A stretch of DNA of 64,000 nt, taken from assembly GCF_023343835.1 (NCBI RefSeq), contig NC_064437.1:11001001-11065000 (forward strand), in the 5' to 3' direction. Origin of the DNA: Lagopus muta (taxonomy: Eukaryota > Chordata > Aves > Galliformes > Phasianidae). Position 1 is the first letter of the stretch, and every line of letters begins with the position of its first letter. Both the position numbers and the translations under genes were made by a program. Shown here in pieces: positions 27,180 to 64,000 of this stretch. The notes under the pieces are model-generated. The model did not search any database, had not been told where the DNA came from, and saw nothing but the letters and a program-made list of their open reading frames with translations.

Positions 27180-28443
27180 GTACTTTATAAAGTACAACAC
27201 AAGTTTCATTTTATACTAGATATAAAACCAGCCAGAAGAATGTTACATCAGTACTTTTCAAACAAGCTATACAACTGTCTACATCATTGCCTCAATATAA
27301 AGTAGCCAGGAAATATATGGGTGTGGGAACAATATCACAGTATTACTCCAAGGTTTTCATACTGATGTAATAAATGAAAAACATTTGAGAAGGCTTCCAA
27401 CCCCTCCCCACGTTAAGGTTGTTTTTCCCCCTCCACCCCCTTTCTTCCCCCCCAAAAAACAAACCAAACAAGTAGCCTCGAATAACACTGATTATTTGTT
27501 AACTATCAGGCCAAGAAAAGACTAAGTGCCATTTTGCATTCCAATCTGACTCATTTAGTAAAGTTTTGCAATATATACATTTTATCCAGCTTTTCACATT
27601 ATAGGTCATCATGCCAATGAACAATACAATAAAATTCTTCAAAAGCAACTATCTGTGAATATAATTCAAGAGACCAGACAATTTAACTTCTGAAATTTAT
27701 ATCACTCATGTCCATAATCATTTTACATTTCACATTTCATGCTCTCAAACGTTACCCTAGAGAAGACTACATCTTTTTTCTCACAAATATTATTAATGCT
27801 AGCAGGTTTGTAGACTTACAGAAGCCTAAAGATGCAAAACTGAGCAGGTAATAACTTATGACATCCGCGGACTAAAACAATATTCAATCTACATTAATGT
27901 TTGATCCATTCAAATATGTTAAGTATTTGGATGTTACTCATTTTATATACTTACAGTGCAAAATAAGTGAGAATTTTTTTCCTGAGCATTTAAGAAATTA
28001 AAATCCTTTTTCTTTATCATTGATTACAATCCATTTAGAATATACTCTCCTTACACCTAGAATTGCCAAGACTTTACAGTTAAGAAGGCAGAAGTTTGTA
28101 GGCATCAGAAGCCCAATCAGGAGGGTTATATAACATCTCTAGAACTTTGCTCCCATTTTTCAAGTCTAAGGATATAACAGGTTTTTGACTTACACTGAAA
28201 ACTCCAGAAATGACAGTGTTTTCCACTGATCAAACACTTCAAGAACAAACTACACACTTTCCAAAACAGAAACAGTCTTCATTTAAACAAATGGCAATGT
28301 ATATTTCAACTTACACTTCGGTAGTTAATGAATGCCCAGTGAGATGTGCCTCCAATACACAAAAGAATAAAACTTTTAGGAATGTATTTTGGGCATTTTG
28401 TAAGGAAGCTGGATTCCTTACAAATTCGTCTTTTCCTCAGTAG
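27180..28443 (-). other. USP33: USP33 3' UTR and flank; poly(A) site not located
   Basis: Sequence after the stop is AT-rich and should be 3' UTR for an unknown distance. Reading the minus strand by eye from 28,443 to 27,180 I see no AATAAA or ATTAAA, only weak variants such as TATAAA-type motifs (near 27,940 and 27,697). A G-rich run lies at 27,427-27,453 on the transcript strand. The nearest minus-strand ATTAAA I found is at 26,574-26,579. The 3' end is therefore not defined. Confidence 0.5.
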
Positions 28444-59091
<30,648 letters not shown>

Positions 59092-60345
59092 CTTCAGACG
59101 CTTTATTTTCCTAGATCCAGAAGCTGGGATTCCCAAGACCAAGAAGACACATTTCAACATGAGTGAGGATGAGTAAAACCCAATTCCTTACAGTATACAG
59201 CAACAGTAGAAATCTAATATACAATCTTTACAAGAATGTGCCTTTTTAAAATGTTAAAATAAATAACTTATTAAAAGTAAGGGAACCAACAGTCCAAATT
59301 AAATACAGCTGAGTTCTAAAAAAAATAGAAATCCTCTATTTTTCTGAGTTTTAGGGCATAAACCTAAATGAGTGGAGCAAAGCCACCTGACTGAACTACT
59401 CATCCTCCTGGCTTCTACCATGGCACTCAAAAGGCAAAAAAAGAAAAAGTGACAGCTTTCAAGCCTACTCAGGACTGCATGTTCTGCAAAGTGTTATTAA
59501 ACAATCCTGCTGAAGTGTGCTAAAGCCACATGATCTGCTTTTCAAGGCAGAACGAAACTTTATCTTGCTTTTATTTATTTACAAAGAAACATACTAGATA
59601 GCAGGCACATGATATATCAAAAGCAAGCTGAAACTCGTAACTCGTGTGCAGTACTGAATGCCCAGCAAACCTCTCTTGCTTGAGTTCTTCCAACAATCCT
59701 GATGCAGACACAGAAACATCAGAAATAAGAAATGCTAAATACATTCACTTTTGCATCATTATTTCAATTTTAAAAACCTGAACTTGGCTACATTATGTTC
59801 ACATAAGTACTCACCTGACTTTCGCTCCAGTTTTGCCTCTTAAACAATTGCTATTGATACCCTGATCTCTGAAGCCCAAGAAGCCTTAAATGTTCATTGC
59901 CCTAGTATCCATCCAATCTCACTTTCCTTTACCAAGGCAGGCAAGTAAACTTCCAACCTAATTCAGCAGTGCACTTTCTTCTAACTGTCTGCAACCTTTG
60001 GCAGCATCTTTCCACTTCTCCTGTTCGCTTTGGCAGCTCTAGACCTGTTTCTTCACCTGCATGACTGCTTTCAGTACTGAGTAATCCAAAGCTCTGGCAG
60101 TGGAGATTGGGAACAAAACTTTGGTAAGCATCTCAGACACACTTCCTAGTAAACTTCCAGCTTTTTAACCTTTGATTTGGTCTTCACTTCTACTGTCCTG
60201 TAATAAGACATCTGTCATTTCAGTTTTCTCCGATTGCTGAACACATTTTTTTAATGTGTTCTTACCGTACTATATAAATGCTTTATATATTGCAATTATA
60301 TTATACCTATAAAAATAACGTAAGGCATATGAAGATTTGTTTCAT

Positions 60346-60475
60346 CCATATATATATATATACACACACACATCTACATATGAATGTATATTTTAATAGA
60401 AATATTTATATATATGACATGTTTGTTATATTAATTACATATATAATTATATATATATGACATGTACGCACATAT
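60346..60475. repeat. AT/AC microsatellite block
   Basis: (AT)n passing into (AC)n at 60,348-60,373, then AT-rich sequence in which ATATATGACATGT occurs twice (near 60,410 and 60,454). Confidence 0.9.
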
Positions 60476-62434
60476 TGAAGCGTGCACATGTATCTTTCAA
60501 TCTTTGTGCATGTCAACAGCTTTACGATAAAAAACCTAAGACCACAAGGCTAGAAACACAACAGTAAATAATATGGGATTTTTGACCAAGTTATGTCTAA
60601 ATTCTCTTCCCTGATCAATGAAAGAACCTTTACAGAGCATTATTCTTGAATATAAGTTTCAGAGGGAAAAAACATTTTCTCAGCTTGTGTCTATTTGCAG
60701 TATTGCTGAAAGACTTCAAATACAAAACCAACAGTTTTTCAGGCAAAAACTCATCAACTTTGTCATACTAGAAATTCTGGTTTGAATATATTAAACTTCC
60801 TTTCCAGAAAGGAAACAGAAGGATTTATGCACGTTATGTCTTGCACAGTTTGCAATGTCTACACAAATGTTAAAAATGGATGAGCGAGTTTCAAATAAAA
60901 CCTTATCTTAAAAGTTGTCACGGTGAATTAAAGCCAATTTAAGGCTTGGTATAATGGCTTACTAAAACCTTAGGCTTAATTACTTTACAAAAGTGCATTT
61001 CTGAATGAAATATTCCAAGCAATAAAAAGCAATGAATGATGAACTTCAACTCATTCTGCCAGATATCTATTTAATAGCTATTGCTCACCATTGGAACTGC
61101 AAAACCAACACAAAGAAACAAACAAACAAAACAACTAACTCATGTAAGCCATCACAAAAGCATGAACAATATTTTAAAGCATGATTACCAACAAGCCATT
61201 AATTATTCAGCAGAATTCCATGGCATTATAAGACTTTTGTGGTGCCTACCAGAGAAGGCCTGTATATACACATAGAAAAAACAATAAACACTAAGAGTTC
61301 AGGTAACCTTGAAAACTTACCAAAGCCTTTCTTAAAAAACATAGTAGATTTTAAATAGTTGTTTCTGTTTGGTTTTAATTTTTTAATTAAAGCTAAAAAT
61401 CCACGTTTCCATTCATCTAATCGTGGTAGTTAACATTTCAACAGATGTTGAAATACACAAATATTTTCATTCAGCTGATGTCCCCAGAGCCCTTTAATCA
61501 GATCGTTTTAGAGGACTGCTCCCACACACCTGAATACTTGCCCTATGAACACGTCTAAATGAAGTAATTTGAGAAACTGAAAGAGAATTATAAAAAGCTA
61601 ATCTTACATAAATCCCAATCAAATAAAGTTTAAGTTTTATCAAATAAAAAATCAAATAAATTTTAAGTTTACTACACAAAACAAAAACAGAACTCAATTG
61701 TGGAATGCTGGCGGAAGACTAATAACAAAAGGATTATTCTGAAGACAACAGCTGCTTCAAGCAGTAACTGTATCTTCATTATAGGCTTTAATTACTTTGA
61801 CCATGCAGCTCTGAATAATAGTGTATTTAGCCAGTTAGCACTAAGCTCAGGGTTCTCCATTTACACTTGAGGTTATTTCACTACTGACACACTGGAACAG
61901 TCGTGTTTATTTTCTCTTTCAAATATCAATAACCAAGATAGAGTGGCACAGGGATGTGATTCTGTACCTGGGTGTTTAAGTACGTAAATAGTAAAGAGCT
62001 CTGTAGCTTTCAGTAATTAATTACTGCACAAATATTCTTCATGCTCAGAAAAAAAAACACAACACCAGCATTCACTGCAAACTGCACATGCCCTATGCCT
62101 CAGATGTACATATTCAGCTGTTTAAGACATACATTTTTTAATCAACATTCTAAAGAACTCTGTGACAGCCTACGACTCCACAACAACAATGTATGCAAAA
62201 CAACAAAAAGAATCTCATTTTTTATTAAACTTGAAAAAGTTTGGTAATAAAACAAATGTAATCAAGAGGACCAAAGGAAGACCACTCCTTAGTTTCACAT
62301 CCTATTCCTTTCTACTCTGTTATCCAGTCCATATTTTTGATACCTGATGCCCGGATCTAAGCAACAAGAACTACTCACCAAGCAAGACACAACGTTACTG
62401 AGTCACTTTCATTAGATGTTTCCCCTTGTATTGT

Positions 62435-62640
62435 TTCATAAAATCATTAAGGTTGGAAAAGACCTCTAAGATCGTTACGTCAGACTGTAATCTACCACCA
62501 ATACTGTCCATTAAACTGTGGCCATCAGGGCCACATCCCCACCAATCTGGAACACCTCCAGGTTTGGTGACTCCACCACCTCCCTGGGCAGCTGTACCAG
62601 TGCATCTCTGCTTTTACGGAGAAGAAATTTCTTGTAATGC
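62435..62640 (-). mobile_element. CR1 LINE fragment
   Basis: TTTCATAAAATCATTAAGGTTGGAAAAGACCTCTAAGATC followed by GGCCACATCCCCACC and GGTGACTCCACCACCTCCCTGGGCAGC; reverse-orientation CR1 3' region in USP33 intron 1. Confidence 0.92.
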
Positions 62641-63099
62641 ACAACCAGTACTACATCTGAAATGTAAGAAAGAATGTGTTTTGTGAAATGTAAGTGTGAA
62701 ATGTAAGAAAAAATGTGTGCCTACACTCACACACCTGCAACATCTCACACATGGTTATGGCCTACGATTTAACCAAGAGCCTGAACATATAGATAGATAA
62801 ACATCATTCTCCTTTTTAACATGGTTCTTAGAACTCTGATTAACATGATTCTACAATTCCACCTACGACAGTTAAAAAAAGTCAGTTTTTCTTTGGCAAG
62901 CGTATTTTATATTTAAGCTTGAAAGCAGGCGGACAAATGACAGAGTGCAAGGGTTACACTGAAAATGATAAGTCATAACCGATGAACTGAATACTGAGTG
63001 CTAAATCGCCGAAAGGACGTTAAAAAAAAGCTCGAACCGAGAGCTGACCCGCTTGTGAGGTTACACAATACTTACGTTACGCCGCCTTCTAAAGCCCTC

Positions 63100-63960
63100 A
63101 GCCTGCCCATTCCCTTCTATCCCACACCAGCCGGCATTTAGAGCACCGAGCCCGCCAGGAAGGCCCGGCCCGGCCTGCCGGGCGCAGCGATAGCTGGAGC
63201 CGGGCCGCCTCGCACTCCGAGTCCGGACGTAGCCACCGCCCACCCGCCCGCCTCCCATCCCCTCAGGGCGCCGAAACCATCCCTTTCCTTCTCTTACCGT
63301 GAGAGCGCACCGAGCCTACGGCCGAGCGGGACCGCGTCCACCCCGCCCCTGCTGAGGATGTGCCTCGGGCCCCAGGGACGCGGCGCTCCGCCACCGCGCG
63401 GGCCGCGACGAAGAGGTGACCGCAACGGCAGCTGGGCCGCGGGCACAGCGCCCCCTCCCGCAAGCGGACGGGCACACACCGGATGCGGCCGCTCCGGGCG
63501 CGCCCCGCACAAAGATGGCGGCCGCAGGCTCTCGCCCCGCCCTGCCCGGCCGCTTGCAGGGGAAGGCTGCCCTGCGGAAAGATGGCCGCCGCGGGTCGTC
63601 CTCACGCGGTAGGAGCCACCTCCCTAACGACCTCGGCCGCTTCCGCACCGGCCCGGAAGCGGATCCGCTCCGTCTCCTAGCAGCGGCGGGAGCCGGGAGG
63701 GAGCCGCCCGGGGCGGCTTGTGGCTGTGCTACAGGTAACCGAGAGCGGCACCCGCAGCGCCGCCGCACAGCGGGACTCTACTGGTACCCGGGATTTGGGG
63801 TGGGTGCCGAGGAGCGCGGGAGCCGGGTGCCACCCACCACCCGCTTGGGCCGGCGGAGCGCCGCGAGGCTCGGCGTTCCCGCCCGGAGCTCCCGGGGTGC
63901 CTGTCCGGGCATAGAGCTGCTCTGTGGGGATGTCACCCTGCGCCGAGGTGCGGTTGTAGG
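63100..63960. promoter_or_regulatory. CpG island: USP33/MIGA1 bidirectional promoter
   Basis: GC- and CpG-dense block in an AT-rich surrounding, with no TATA box. It holds YY1-like sites AAGATGGCGGCC (63,512-63,523) and AAGATGGCC (63,579-63,587), and ETS-like sites in both orientations (GCTTCCGC 63,639-63,646; CCCGGAAGC 63,652-63,660). YY1 and ETS sites are common in shared housekeeping promoters. USP33 leaves to the left; the known head-to-head neighbour in vertebrates is MIGA1. Confidence 0.7.
63298..63480 (-). other. USP33: Putative USP33 non-coding first exon
   Basis: A strong minus-strand donor, CACG|GTAAGAG, lies at 63,297-63,296 inside the CpG island and fits the end of a 5' non-coding exon spliced to the start-codon exon 4.2 kb downstream. 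The 5' boundary is a guess from island structure. A second good donor on the same strand, GTAAC|GTAAGTAT at 63,075-63,074, could be an alternative end. Confidence 0.5.
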
Positions 63961-64000
63961 TTTGCGCTGTGTTCAGTGTCGGGAGAGGGTGGTGTTCATC
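63510..64000 (+). other. MIGA1: Probable 5' end of MIGA1 (inferred from synteny)
   Basis: No MIGA1 protein sequence is visible, so this rests on gene order (USP33 and MIGA1 are divergent neighbours in human) and on the CpG island. Two plus-strand donor-like sites end possible non-coding exons: ACGCG|GTAGGA after 63,608 and CTACAG|GTAACC after 63,734. The coding start is expected beyond the window. MIGA1 (mitoguardin 1) is an outer-mitochondrial-membrane protein promoting fusion. Confidence 0.4.

Larger units (their letters stand above)
20601..28443. other. Intergenic gap plus USP33 3' flank
   Basis: Between the presumed ZZZ3 promoter and the USP33 stop. No recognised gene. Contains a 174-codon minus-strand open frame (21,272-21,796), a 26-bp tandem duplication (22,731-22,774), a TAAA-type simple repeat (about 25,007-25,047), and a C-rich/G-rich tract (27,427-27,453). 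Part of the right end must be USP33 3' UTR. Confidence 0.6.
59111..63297 (-). other. USP33: USP33 intron 1 (5' UTR intron)
   Basis: 4.2 kb between the non-coding first exon and the start-codon exon. Contains an AT/TA microsatellite block and one CR1 fragment. An additional alternative 5' exon may exist here but was not identified. Confidence 0.6.

Noticed and set aside
27179-27194. 16-bp palindrome GTACTTTATAAAGTAC
   Set aside because: About one 16-bp palindrome is expected by chance in 64 kb of AT-rich DNA.
60346-60475. Alternating AT/AC block as a possible functional element
   Set aside because: Ordinary microsatellite in an intron.
63294-63768. 150- and 103-codon open frames in the second CpG island
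   Set aside because: Same GC-driven artefact; no domain and no MIGA1 or USP33 similarity.

Overview
The window reads as vertebrate nuclear DNA, most likely from a bird. It is AT-rich with two sharp CpG islands. It contains one large multi-exon gene with canonical GT-AG introns, and nearly all recognisable repeats are short, 5'-truncated CR1 LINE fragments ending in or starting with the ATTCTATGA-type tail that is typical of avian genomes. There are no prokaryotic features, no tRNA or rRNA genes and no CRISPR.

Layout. Positions 1-18.9 kb hold no recognisable exon; I read them as intron sequence inside a minus-strand gene that starts in the CpG island at about 19.0-20.6 kb. By synteny with the vertebrate block ZZZ3-USP33-MIGA1 (human 1p31.1) that gene should be ZZZ3, but no ZZZ3 coding sequence lies in the window, so this assignment rests on position and the promoter alone. 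Positions 20.6-28.4 kb are an intergenic gap between the ZZZ3 5' end and the USP33 3' end. Positions 28,444-59,091 carry the complete USP33 coding sequence on the minus strand, which I resolved into 23 coding exons by hand. The lengths sum to 2733 nt (910 codons plus stop) with consistent phase at every junction. A non-coding first exon starts in the second CpG island (about 63.1-63.95 kb). That island very probably also drives the divergent plus-strand neighbour MIGA1, whose body would lie beyond the right edge.

USP33 is a ubiquitin-specific protease: an N-terminal UBP-type zinc finger, a split cysteine-protease domain (Cys161, His641) interrupted by an acidic, low-conservation insert, and two C-terminal DUSP domains. 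All hallmark residues are intact, so the gene looks functional.

I found no evidence for a novel biological system. The best unexplained items are non-coding: a 17-bp-stem hairpin beside the ZZZ3 island, an 18-bp perfect GATA/E-box/GATA palindrome, a (GGC)8 tract in the presumed ZZZ3 first exon, and a 174-codon open frame of unknown meaning in the intergenic gap.
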